A stretch of DNA of 64,000 bases from Roseateles amylovorans (GTDB lineage Bacteria; Pseudomonadota; Gammaproteobacteria; Burkholderiales; Burkholderiaceae_C): NCBI RefSeq assembly GCF_025398155.2, contig NZ_CP104562.2, forward strand, positions 1,612,001 to 1,676,000, read 5' to 3'. The notes beneath the pieces were generated by a model. It was given only the letters and a program-made list of their open reading frames with translations. It was not told the DNA's origin and made no database searches. Each line of letters starts with the position of its first letter. Position 1 is the first letter of the stretch. The position numbers and the translations under genes are program-made. Positions 25,739 to 32,850 of this stretch are shown here, one piece after another.

Positions 25739-25999
25739 ATGAGCAAGCCTTCCGCCAGTGCCAAAGCGGCTCCCCAGCCCGCCCAGAACCCGGAACCCGC
25801 CAGCTACGAGCAGGCGGTGGAGGAGTTGGAGCGGCTGGTCCAATCGATGGAAGCCGGTCAACTGCCGCTGGACCAGTTACTGGCCAGTTACCAGCGTGGC
25901 GCGGAACTGCTCAAGTTCTGTCGCTCCAGGCTTCAGGCCGTCGAACAACAAGTACAGGTGGTGGAAGGCGGCGACATGAGGACTTGGGGAGAAGAATAA
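25739..25999 (+). CDS. xseB: Exodeoxyribonuclease VII small subunit
   Basis: Small subunit of the ssDNA exonuclease XseAB. The 86-residue product has the family core SYEQAVEELERLVQSME, LPLDQLLASYQRGAELLKFCRSRL and the closing heptad helix VEQQVQVVE. An N-terminal Ala/Pro-rich stretch of about 25 residues precedes it. Its stop is directly followed by the GTG start of ispA; xseB-ispA-dxs is the standard order in Proteobacteria. The large subunit gene xseA is not in the window. Confidence 0.95.
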   Translation: MSKPSASAKAAPQPAQNPEPASYEQAVEELERLVQSMEAGQLPLDQLLASYQRGAELLKFCRSRLQAVEQQVQVVEGGDMRTWGEE

Positions 26000-26887
26000 G
26001 TGGATGCAGGCGTGTTCGAGCACTGGGTGAAACGTTCGCTGCAGGAAGTCGAGTTGGCGTTGGAGGCCTGGGTGCCCGAAGCCGCTCCGGCCGGCCTGGG
26101 CGAGGCGATGCGGTACGCGGTGCTGGGCGCCGGCAAGCGGCTGCGTCCGCTGCTGGTGCTGGCGGCGGCCGAGGCGGTGGGCGGTGAGCGCGAGGCCGCC
26201 ATGCGCGCCGCCTGCGCCGTCGAACTGATTCACGCCTACTCGCTGGCGCATGACGACATGCCCTGCATGGACAACGACGTGCTGCGTCGCGGCAAGCCGA
26301 CCCTGCATGTGCAGTACGGCGAGGCTCAGGCCATGCTGGCCGGCGATGCGATGCAGGCGTTGGCCTTCGATGTGTTGACGCCTGACACCGGCGTTGCCCC
26401 CGCGCTCCAGGCGCGGCTGTGCCGGCTGCTGGCGCGCGCCAGCGGTTATGACGGCATGGCCGGCGGCCAGGCGATTGACCTGGCCAGCGTCGGCAAACCG
26501 TTGGGCGAGCGCGCGCTGCGGGACATGCATCGGCGCAAGACCGGCGTGCTGCTGCAGGCCAGCGTGCTGATGGGCGCGGCGTGCGGCGACATCAGCGAGA
26601 CCGCCTGGACGTCCTTGAGCGACTATGGTGCGGCGATCGGCCTGGCATTCCAGGTGGTCGACGACATCCTGGACGTCACGCAGGATTCCGAGGTCCTCGG
26701 CAAGACGGCCGGCAAGGACCAGGACAGCAACAAACCCACCTACGTCAGCGTGCTCGGCCTGGATGCCGCGCGCGCCTATGCGCTGCAGCTGCGCGACCAG
26801 GCCCACAAGGCCCTGGCCGACAGCGGATTGGCCGACACCGCCTGGCTCAGCCTGCTGGCTGACAAGGTGGTCGAACGAGACAACTGA
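26000..26887 (+). CDS. ispA: Farnesyl diphosphate synthase (IspA)
   Basis: Short-chain trans-prenyltransferase that condenses IPP with DMAPP/GPP to FPP for quinones and undecaprenyl carriers. The 295-residue product contains the first aspartate-rich motif in LAHDDMPCMDND, the second in FQVVDDILDVTQD, plus GAGKRLRPLLVL and GKTAGKDQDSNKPTYVS. The start is GTG immediately after the xseB stop, which fits tight translational coupling. dxs follows after 16 bases. Confidence 0.95.
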   Translation: MDAGVFEHWVKRSLQEVELALEAWVPEAAPAGLGEAMRYAVLGAGKRLRPLLVLAAAEAVGGEREAAMRAACAVELIHAYSLAHDDMPCMDNDVLRRGKPTLHVQYGEAQAMLAGDAMQALAFDVLTPDTGVAPALQARLCRLLARASGYDGMAGGQAIDLASVGKPLGERALRDMHRRKTGVLLQASVLMGAACGDISETAWTSLSDYGAAIGLAFQVVDDILDVTQDSEVLGKTAGKDQDSNKPTYVSVLGLDAARAYALQLRDQAHKALADSGLADTAWLSLLADKVVERDN

Positions 26888-26903
26888 GAAAACAGGTCCG
26901 GTC

Positions 26904-28841
26904 ATGAGCGATCACTCTGCGACTTCCCCGTCCTTGCTTCAGGGCATCGACAGCCCGGCGGATCTGCGTCGTCTGTCGCGGGCGCAACTTCCGCAGGTCG
27001 CGGAAGAACTGCGCGCGCATGTGCTTGACAGCGTGTCCAAAACCGGCGGCCATCTGTCGTCCAATCTGGGCACGGTGGAGCTGACGCTCGCGCTGCACTA
27101 TGTGTATGACACGCCGCGCGATCGGCTGGTCTGGGACGTGGGTCACCAGACCTACCCGCACAAGATCCTGACGGGCCGTCGCGATGCGATGCCCACGCTG
27201 CGGCAGCAGGGCGGCATCTCCGGCTTCCCTCGTCGCGACGAGAGCGAATACGACACCTTCGGCACCGCGCACTCCAGCACCTCCATCTCCGCCGCTCACG
27301 GCATGGCGATGGCGGCTCGGCTCAAGGGCGAGTCCCGCCGCGTGGTCGCGATCATCGGCGATGGCGCGATGACCGCCGGCATGGCGTTCGAAGCCTTGAA
27401 CAATGCCGGCGTGGCCCATGGCGGCCTGCTGGGCGACGTGCTGGTGATCCTGAACGACAACGACATGTCGATCAGCCCGCCGGTGGGCGCGCTGAACAAG
27501 TACTTCACCCGGCTGATGAGCGGCAAGTTCTACGCTGCGGCCCGCGAGGGCGCGAAGTCGGTGCTGAAGAACACGCCGCTGTATGAATTTGCGCGCCGCT
27601 TCGAAGAGCACACCAAGGGCATGTTCGTGCCCGGAACGATCTTCGAGGAATTCGGCTTCAACTATGTCGGCCCGATCGACGGCCACGACCTGGATGCGCT
27701 GGTGCCCACGCTGGAGAACCTGCGCGACAAGAAGGGCCCTCAGTTTCTGCACGTGGTCACCCGCAAGGGCCAGGGCTACAAGCTGGCCGAGGCCGATCCG
27801 GTCAAGTACCACGGCCCGACACCATTCAACCCGGCCGAAGGCATCAAGCCGGCGACCGTGCCGTCCAAGAAGACCTTCACCCAGGTGTTCGGCGACTGGC
27901 TGTGCGACATGGCCGAAGCCGACCCCAAGCTCGTGGCGATCACGCCCGCGATGCGCGAGGGCTCGGGCATGGTGGAGTTTCACAAGCGCTTCCCGACGCG
28001 TTATTACGACGTGGGCATTGCCGAGCAGCATGCGGTGACCTTCGCCGCCGGCCTGGCCTGTGAAGGGCTCAAGCCGGTCGTGGCAATCTACTCCACGTTC
28101 CTGCAGCGTGGCTACGACCAACTGATCCATGACGTGGCGCTGCAGAACCTGCCGGTCTTGTTCGCGCTGGATCGTGCGGGTCTGGTCGGCGCGGACGGCG
28201 CCACCCACGCCGGCAACTACGACATCGCCTTCACCCGCTGCGTGCCCAACATGAGCGTGTTGACGCCGGCGGACGAGAACGAGTGCCGCCAAGCGCTGTA
28301 CACCGGTCATCTGCACGATGGCCCGGTGACGGTGCGCTATCCGCGTGGTGCGGGTGTCGGCACCGTGATCCAGCAGGAGATGGTGGCGCTGCCCTGGGGC
28401 AAGGGCGAGATCCGTCGCCACTCGGCGCAGGCGCAGACACGCGGCCATGGGTCGCCCCGCATCGCCATCCTGGCCTTCGGGACCTTGCTCTACCCGGCGC
28501 TGAAGGCGGCTGAATCGCTGGACGCCAGCGTGGCCAACATGCGCTTCGTCAAGCCGCTGGACGTCGAGCTCGTGGCGGAACTGGCGCGCACCCATGATGC
28601 GCTGGTGACTGTCGAGGACGGCTGCGTGATGGGCGGCGCCGGCAGTGCGGTGCTGGAAAGCCTGCAGTCCCTGGGCTTGGCATTGCCGGTGTTGCAGCTG
28701 GGCCTTCCGGACACCTACGTCGAGCACGGCGAACCCGCCAAGCTGATGGCGCAGTGCGGGCTGGATGCCGCCGGCATCGAACGCTCGGTGCGTGAGCGCT
28801 TCCTCGCGGTGCCAGCACTGCGGTCGGTCGTCAACAAGTAA
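26904..28841 (+). CDS. dxs: 1-deoxy-D-xylulose-5-phosphate synthase
   Basis: Thiamine-diphosphate enzyme joining pyruvate and glyceraldehyde-3-phosphate, first step of the MEP isoprenoid pathway. The 645-residue length is typical. Landmarks: SVSKTGGHLSSNLGTVELT, WDVGHQTYPHKILTGRR, the ThDP motif VAIIGDGAMTAGMAFEALNNAG...ILNDNDMSI, and YDVGIAEQHAVTFAAGLA with the conserved Glu. The longer open frame overlapping ispA was rejected because ATG 26904 gives the normal start. Last gene of xseB-ispA-dxs. Confidence 0.97.
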   Translation: MSDHSATSPSLLQGIDSPADLRRLSRAQLPQVAEELRAHVLDSVSKTGGHLSSNLGTVELTLALHYVYDTPRDRLVWDVGHQTYPHKILTGRRDAMPTLRQQGGISGFPRRDESEYDTFGTAHSSTSISAAHGMAMAARLKGESRRVVAIIGDGAMTAGMAFEALNNAGVAHGGLLGDVLVILNDNDMSISPPVGALNKYFTRLMSGKFYAAAREGAKSVLKNTPLYEFARRFEEHTKGMFVPGTIFEEFGFNYVGPIDGHDLDALVPTLENLRDKKGPQFLHVVTRKGQGYKLAEADPVKYHGPTPFNPAEGIKPATVPSKKTFTQVFGDWLCDMAEADPKLVAITPAMREGSGMVEFHKRFPTRYYDVGIAEQHAVTFAAGLACEGLKPVVAIYSTFLQRGYDQLIHDVALQNLPVLFALDRAGLVGADGATHAGNYDIAFTRCVPNMSVLTPADENECRQALYTGHLHDGPVTVRYPRGAGVGTVIQQEMVALPWGKGEIRRHSAQAQTRGHGSPRIAILAFGTLLYPALKAAESLDASVANMRFVKPLDVELVAELARTHDALVTVEDGCVMGGAGSAVLESLQSLGLALPVLQLGLPDTYVEHGEPAKLMAQCGLDAAGIERSVRERFLAVPALRSVVNK

Positions 28842-28845
28842 GCTC

Positions 28846-28890
28846 GTCGCGTCGCGTCGCGTCGCGTCGCGTCGCATCGCATCGCATCGC
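28846..28890. repeat. Pentanucleotide tandem repeat after dxs
   Basis: GTCGC is repeated six times (28846-28875), then ATCGC three times (28876-28890). A second short run, CCTGG three times, follows at 28896-28911. It begins 4 bases after the dxs stop codon and could change length by slippage. Confidence 0.95.
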
Positions 28891-28921
28891 ATCCGCCTGG
28901 CCTGGCCTGGCCTCGCTTCTG

Positions 28922-29818
28922 TCAGGCTTGGACGGCGGTGAGTGCCTGCTTCACTGCGACGATGAAGTCGTCGACCAAGGCATGTCGGGGGCGATGCAAG
29001 GGACGCAGCGCCTGGATCCGAAACGGCACCGACACCGAAAACGGCCTGATCTGAAGCTGCGGTCCGGCGCAGGCCCAGGCCGTCAGCGGGTTCACCAGCG
29101 CCACGCCCAAGCCCTGTTGCACCAACGCGCAGACCGCGATTGCGCTGTGGGTCTCTGTCTGCAATCGGCGTTGAACGCCGGCTGCCGCGAAGATGGCATC
29201 GAACTGCCGGCGATAGGGATCCTCGGCCGACAGGCTCACAAAGCGTTCCCCTTCGAAATCACGCGGTTCCAGCACCGCCTTCGCGGACAGCCGATGCCCA
29301 GCCGGGAGCACGCAGACTTCATCGAGCGCCACCAGCGTTTCGCTCTGGGTGCCCGGCACGGCGGCGCTGACTTCGCTCAAGCCGAGGTCGAAACGCTGCG
29401 CCGCCATCCATTCCTCCAGCAGCGGTGATTCCTGCGGCGTCAGTGACAGGCGGGCTTCGGGATGCCGGGTCAGCCAGCGCTGACTTGCTGCCGGAAGCAG
29501 CGCGTGCGCCAGGGCGGGTAGCGTGAGCACCTGCAGGCGCTCATCTTGCGCACGGCCCAGGGATTGGGCTCTCGCGACGACTTGATCCAGCCCGTGATAG
29601 GCCCGCTGGACCTCGTCGAACAATGCGAGCGCGCGGGACGTCGGTCGCAAGCGGCCGGCGGACCGTTCAAACAGCGCGTAGCCCAGCAAAGATTCCATCC
29701 GAGCCAGCTCCCGGCTCACGGTGGGCTGTGAGGTGAACAGCAACTGCGCGGCGCCGGTGACGCTTCCCGCCGTCATCACGGCGCGGAACACTTCTATGTG
29801 GCGATGGGTGAGGGACAT
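28922..29818 (-). CDS. lysR: LysR-family regulator divergent from lysA
   Basis: LysR-type transcription factor of 298 residues. The N-terminal winged helix reads THRHIEVFRAVMTAGSVTGAA, LLFTSQPTVSRELARMESLLGYALFER; the effector-binding domain follows. Its position back-to-back with diaminopimelate decarboxylase matches the E. coli lysR/lysA arrangement, where LysR activates lysA in response to diaminopimelate and lysine. Naming rests on that context plus family similarity. A dyad in the shared promoter region is a candidate operator. Confidence 0.88.
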   Translation of the reverse strand: MSLTHRHIEVFRAVMTAGSVTGAAQLLFTSQPTVSRELARMESLLGYALFERSAGRLRPTSRALALFDEVQRAYHGLDQVVARAQSLGRAQDERLQVLTLPALAHALLPAASQRWLTRHPEARLSLTPQESPLLEEWMAAQRFDLGLSEVSAAVPGTQSETLVALDEVCVLPAGHRLSAKAVLEPRDFEGERFVSLSAEDPYRRQFDAIFAAAGVQRRLQTETHSAIAVCALVQQGLGVALVNPLTAWACAGPQLQIRPFSVSVPFRIQALRPLHRPRHALVDDFIVAVKQALTAVQA

Positions 29819-29893
29819 GGGTCGCGCTGATCGAGCAGAAGAAGTCGAAGCTCAATCACCTGAGCCGGATCGGCACGAGCATATCAATCCTGA

Positions 29894-29931
29894 ATGCCAT
29901 CGCGAAACAAAAGCATTTGATTGAATGGCAT
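29894..29931. promoter_or_regulatory. Candidate LysR operator between lysR and lysA
   Basis: Inverted repeat ATGCCAT (29894-29900) / ATGGCAT (29925-29931) in an AT-richer stretch, 75 bases from the lysR start and about 110 from the lysA ATG. Position and symmetry suit a LysR-type site; binding is not proven. Confidence 0.35.
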
Positions 29932-30043
29932 GGAGCGACGATGCTCCAGCAGGCTTCTGCATCGGTCTCCTGCCCGTCGGATCGATGGCGCTGCGGCGTC
30001 GATGCGGATCCTTCCCCAACATGCAAGCCTGCACCCCATCACC

Positions 30044-31306
30044 ATGCCTCAAGCCCTCAGTCCCGCCCGCGCCCAGCGACTTCTGCAACTCACGGCGCGC
30101 TACGGCACGCCACTGTGGGTGTACGACGCGGCCGTGATCCGGGAACGAATCGCCGCACTCCGGGGCTTCGACACGGTGCGGTTCGCACAGAAGGCCTGTT
30201 CCAACACCCACATCCTGCGACTGATGCGGGAGCAGGGTGTGAAGGTGGATGCGGTTTCCCGCGGTGAGATCCTGCGCGCGCTGGCAGCCGGCTACACGGT
30301 CGGCCAGGGCGATGACGCGGTGCATTCGGGCATCGTCTTCACGGCGGACCTGCTGGATCGGGAGACGTTGGAGACCGTGGTGGCGCACCGGGTACCGGTC
30401 AACGCAGGGTCTATCGACATGCTGGCGCAACTGGGCGCGGTTTCTCCGGGGCACCCGGTGTGGCTGCGGCTGAATCCCGGCTTCGGGCACGGTCACAGCA
30501 ACAAGACCAACACCGGCGGCGAGCACAGCAAGCACGGCATCTGGCATGAACAGTTGCCCCAGGCGTTGCAGGCCATCCGGGAGCAAGGACTGACCTTGAT
30601 CGGGCTGCACATGCACATCGGCTCGGGCGTGGATTACGGGCATCTGGCGCAAGTCAGCGGCGCCATGGTCACGCTGGTCCGGCAGGTGCAGGCGGCGGGG
30701 CATGATCTGAAGGCCATCTCCGCAGGGGGCGGGTTGTCCATTCCGTATCGCGATGGCGAGGCTGGCATCGACATCGACCACTACTTCAGCCTGTGGGATG
30801 CGGCGCGGAAGGAGGCAGAGTCCGTGATCGGCCATGCGCTGGCGCTGGAGCTGGAGCCGGGGCGCTACCTGGTGGCGGAATCGGGCGTGTTGCTGGCTGA
30901 GGTGCGGGCGGTGAAGGCCCAGGGACGGCAGCACTTCGTGCTCGTCGACGCGGGCTTCAACGAACTCATGCGGCCGGCGATGTACGGCAGCTTCCATGCC
31001 ATGAGCCTGATTCCCGCGGACGGCCTTTCCCGACCCTCGCAGGCCACGGTGGTGGCCGGGCCGCTGTGCGAATCCGGCGACGTCTTCACCCAGGGCGATG
31101 GGGGTGTCGTCCTCACTCGCGACCTGCCGCAGGCCCGGGTCGGCGACCTGCTGGTCATTCACGACACCGGGGCCTATGGGGCTTCCATGTCCAGCAACTA
31201 CAACAGCCGTCCGCTGATTGCCGAAGTGCTGATCGATGGTGACGAGGACCGACTGATCCGCCGCCGCCAAAGCGTCGACGATCTGCTGGCGCTCGAGCGC
31301 TTTTAA
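30044..31306 (+). CDS. lysA: Diaminopimelate decarboxylase
   Basis: PLP enzyme converting meso-diaminopimelate to L-lysine, last step of lysine synthesis. The 420-residue product has the Schiff-base lysine in VRFAQKACSNTHIL (Lys50), HMHIGSGVDY, ISAGGGLSIPY, LELEPGRYLVAESG and the active-site CESGD in GPLCESGDVFTQ. The start ATG at 30044 gives the normal N-terminus; the frame extends further but without family similarity. The sequence is closer to E. coli-type LysA (regulated by LysR) than to the usual short-spaced lysA of many betaproteobacteria. Confidence 0.96.
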   Translation: MPQALSPARAQRLLQLTARYGTPLWVYDAAVIRERIAALRGFDTVRFAQKACSNTHILRLMREQGVKVDAVSRGEILRALAAGYTVGQGDDAVHSGIVFTADLLDRETLETVVAHRVPVNAGSIDMLAQLGAVSPGHPVWLRLNPGFGHGHSNKTNTGGEHSKHGIWHEQLPQALQAIREQGLTLIGLHMHIGSGVDYGHLAQVSGAMVTLVRQVQAAGHDLKAISAGGGLSIPYRDGEAGIDIDHYFSLWDAARKEAESVIGHALALELEPGRYLVAESGVLLAEVRAVKAQGRQHFVLVDAGFNELMRPAMYGSFHAMSLIPADGLSRPSQATVVAGPLCESGDVFTQGDGGVVLTRDLPQARVGDLLVIHDTGAYGASMSSNYNSRPLIAEVLIDGDEDRLIRRRQSVDDLLALERF

Positions 31307-31615
31307 GGACTGCCTGCCGAATCTGATACGGATGACGTGGCGGGTCCCACCCGCCCATACCCATCGGCTCACCATCGAGCCCATGGAATGCCGCGCCATG
31401 GCCCGTGGGTGGCGGCGCTTGGCCGTCTCAGGTGCTCGGGGTGCCGCGTCCCATCTTCCATTTCAGACCCCACCTTCAACTTCCAGCTTCTGTCTCCCAT
31501 CTCCCATTTCCCATCTTCGATCTCCGGCGATCCGTCATCCGTCATCCGACCACGGACATTTGTGATGAGTGGGAGTGGTGGCTGGGGGTTGAAGGTGCTG
31601 GATGGGGGTATATCG
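31307..31615. other. Gene-free stretch with pyrimidine-rich low complexity
   Basis: About 310 bases after lysA. From ~31450 to 31540 the + strand is a C/T-rich run with repeated CCATCT/CCATTTC and GTCATCC words, unlike the flanking coding sequence. Short ORFs here lack ribosome-binding sites and were not accepted. No terminator with a clear T tract was seen after lysA. Confidence 0.4.
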
Positions 31616-31724
31616 GATCAGGGGGACCGGGGCCCCGTTTGCGGAGGTATCAGGAATGAATTCGGCGGACGTTAGTCCGACGAAGAAGGGACACGGAGCA
31701 AACGGGGCCCCGGTCCCCCTGATC
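31616..31724. repeat. Large palindromic element with 27-bp perfect inverted repeats
   Basis: Arms at 31616-31642 and 31698-31724 are perfect reverse complements over 27 bases, starting GATCAGGGGGACC and ending CCGTTTGC (left arm). The 55-base centre contains a second stem with CGGAC/GTCCG around GTTA. Both strands encode GAPVPLI at the ends. The right arm abuts the 33-bp tandem repeat. Confidence 0.95.
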
Positions 31725-31964
31725 GTGCTGGGTGGTGTGGTGGCCGGGTGCCTGATCGTGCTGGGCGGTGGGGTGGCCGGGTGCCTGATCGTGCTGAGTG
31801 GTGCGGTGGCCGGGTGCTTGATCGTGCTGGTCGGTGGTGTGGCCCGTTGCCTGATCGCGCTGGTTGGCGGGATGGCTGGGTGCCTGATCGTGCGAGGTCG
31901 TGTCGTGCCTGGGGCTCTACGACTGGCGCTGGCGACGGACGGCTTGAAATCCCGCCCCGCATGA
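31656..31964 (+). CDS. Hypothetical hydrophobic repeat ORF spanning palindrome and minisatellite
   Basis: A 102-codon ORF starting at ATG 31656 inside the palindrome, with GGAGG eight bases upstream. It encodes a hydrophilic start (MNSADVSPTKKGHGANGAPV), then five hydrophobic 11-residue repeats of the type IVLGGVVAGCL, each with one cysteine, then a short basic tail. It could be a small membrane protein, but the repeats are exactly those of the 33-bp DNA minisatellite and the ORF may be incidental. No family recognised. Confidence 0.25.
   Translation: MNSADVSPTKKGHGANGAPVPLIVLGGVVAGCLIVLGGGVAGCLIVLSGAVAGCLIVLVGGVARCLIALVGGMAGCLIVRGRVVPGALRLALATDGLKSRPA
31722..31892. repeat. 33-bp minisatellite
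   Basis: Units begin with ATCGTGCTG (or ATCGCGCTG) at 31722, 31755, 31788, 31821 and 31854, plus a partial unit at 31887. Units differ at a few positions but keep exact 33-base length, hence reading frame. Confidence 0.95.
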
Positions 31965-31978
31965 TCTATCAACGTTGT

Positions 31979-32039
31979 CTATCGACCAAATGACAGTCGA
32001 TAGTTCCGATCAATAGCCAATGGCAATAAGCCTCATTGG
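31979..32039 (+). promoter_or_regulatory. Candidate OxyR-type operator of ahpC
   Basis: CTATCGAC (31979-31986) and GTCGATAG (31996-32003) form a perfect 8-base inverted repeat. ATAGTTCCGATCAAT (32000-32014) matches one half of the OxyR pattern ATAG-N-T-N3-A-N-CTAT except for the last block. A further dyad CCAATG/CATTGG lies at 32017-32039. ahpC is a classic OxyR target; the fit is partial. Confidence 0.45.
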
Positions 32040-32115
32040 GGAATTCAAAGCCGCCAGTGGGGGGATGCTCCTATGATCCAACTCATCCCATCCACCCTTA
32101 CAGCGAGACGAAAAC

Positions 32116-32679
32116 ATGTCCCTGATCAACACCCAAGTTCAGCCCTTCAAGACGCAAGCCTTCCACAACGGGAAGTTCATTGACGTGACTGAAGAGTCGC
32201 TGAAGGGCAAGTGGTCCGTGCTGATTTTCATGCCGGCCGCCTTCACCTTCAACTGCCCGACTGAAGTCGAAGACGCCGCTGACAACTACGCCGAGTTCCA
32301 GAAGCTGGGTGCTGAGGTCTACATTGTGACCACCGACACGCACTTCTCGCACAAGGTGTGGCACGAGACCTCGCCGGCTGTGGGCAAGGCCAAGTTCCCG
32401 CTGGTCGGCGACCCGACCCACGCCCTGACCAACGCGTTCGGCGTGCACATTCCGGAAGAAGGCCTGGCCCTGCGCGGTACCTTCGTGATCAATCCGGACG
32501 GCGTGATCAAGACCCTGGAAATCCACGACAACGCCATCGCCCGTGACGTGACCGAAACCCTGCGCAAGCTCAAGGCTGCCCAGTATGTCGCCAGCCACCC
32601 CGGTCAAGTTTGCCCGGCCAAGTGGAAGGAAGGCGAGAAGACCATCGCTCCGTCGCTGGACCTGGTCGGCAAGATCTAA
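32116..32679 (+). CDS. ahpC: Alkyl hydroperoxide reductase C (typical 2-Cys peroxiredoxin)
   Basis: Cytosolic peroxidase that reduces H2O2 and organic peroxides, recycled by AhpF. The 187-residue product has the peroxidatic cysteine in TFNCPTE (Cys47) and the resolving cysteine in GQVCPAKW (Cys166), matching E. coli AhpC length and spacing. The leader carries OxyR-like dyads. ahpF follows after 171 bases, so the pair may be one transcript or have separate promoters. Confidence 0.97.
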   Translation: MSLINTQVQPFKTQAFHNGKFIDVTEESLKGKWSVLIFMPAAFTFNCPTEVEDAADNYAEFQKLGAEVYIVTTDTHFSHKVWHETSPAVGKAKFPLVGDPTHALTNAFGVHIPEEGLALRGTFVINPDGVIKTLEIHDNAIARDVTETLRKLKAAQYVASHPGQVCPAKWKEGEKTIAPSLDLVGKI

Positions 32680-32729
32680 ATCCGTTTGACCGGTTGAGGA
32701 TGTTCCTCACCCATTGCATGCCAATGCAT

Positions 32730-32758
32730 CACCCGCGGGCCCCGTCGGCCTGCGGGTG
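32730..32758 (+). other. Stem-loop in the ahpC-ahpF gap
   Basis: CACCCGC-G-GGCC pairs with GGCC-T-GCGGGTG around a short loop. There is no following T tract. It may lower read-through or stabilise the ahpC message relative to ahpF. Confidence 0.5.
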
Positions 32759-32850
32759 GGAATCTGGCCGCCCTGACGTCGTTCAGTCGGATCGTCGTGA
32801 TCCAGGGAGGCCGGTTCTCAAAGTCGCTTAATCTAAGAAAGGAAGTAACG

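Noticed and set aside
25229..25764. Overlapping short ORFs in the gap before xseB
   Set aside because: No ribosome-binding site, no family similarity, and composition differs from the genes around.
26847..28892. A 681-codon ORF antisense to dxs
   Set aside because: Shadow of dxs; Gln/His/Arg-rich product with no family features.
28846..28911. CRISPR-like array after dxs
   Set aside because: Unit is only 5 bases with no spacers; it is a microsatellite. No CRISPR array or cas gene was seen anywhere in the window.
31535..31972. Pro/Thr/Arg-rich minus-strand ORF over the 33-bp repeats
   Set aside because: Pure translation of the minisatellite on the other strand with no ribosome-binding site.
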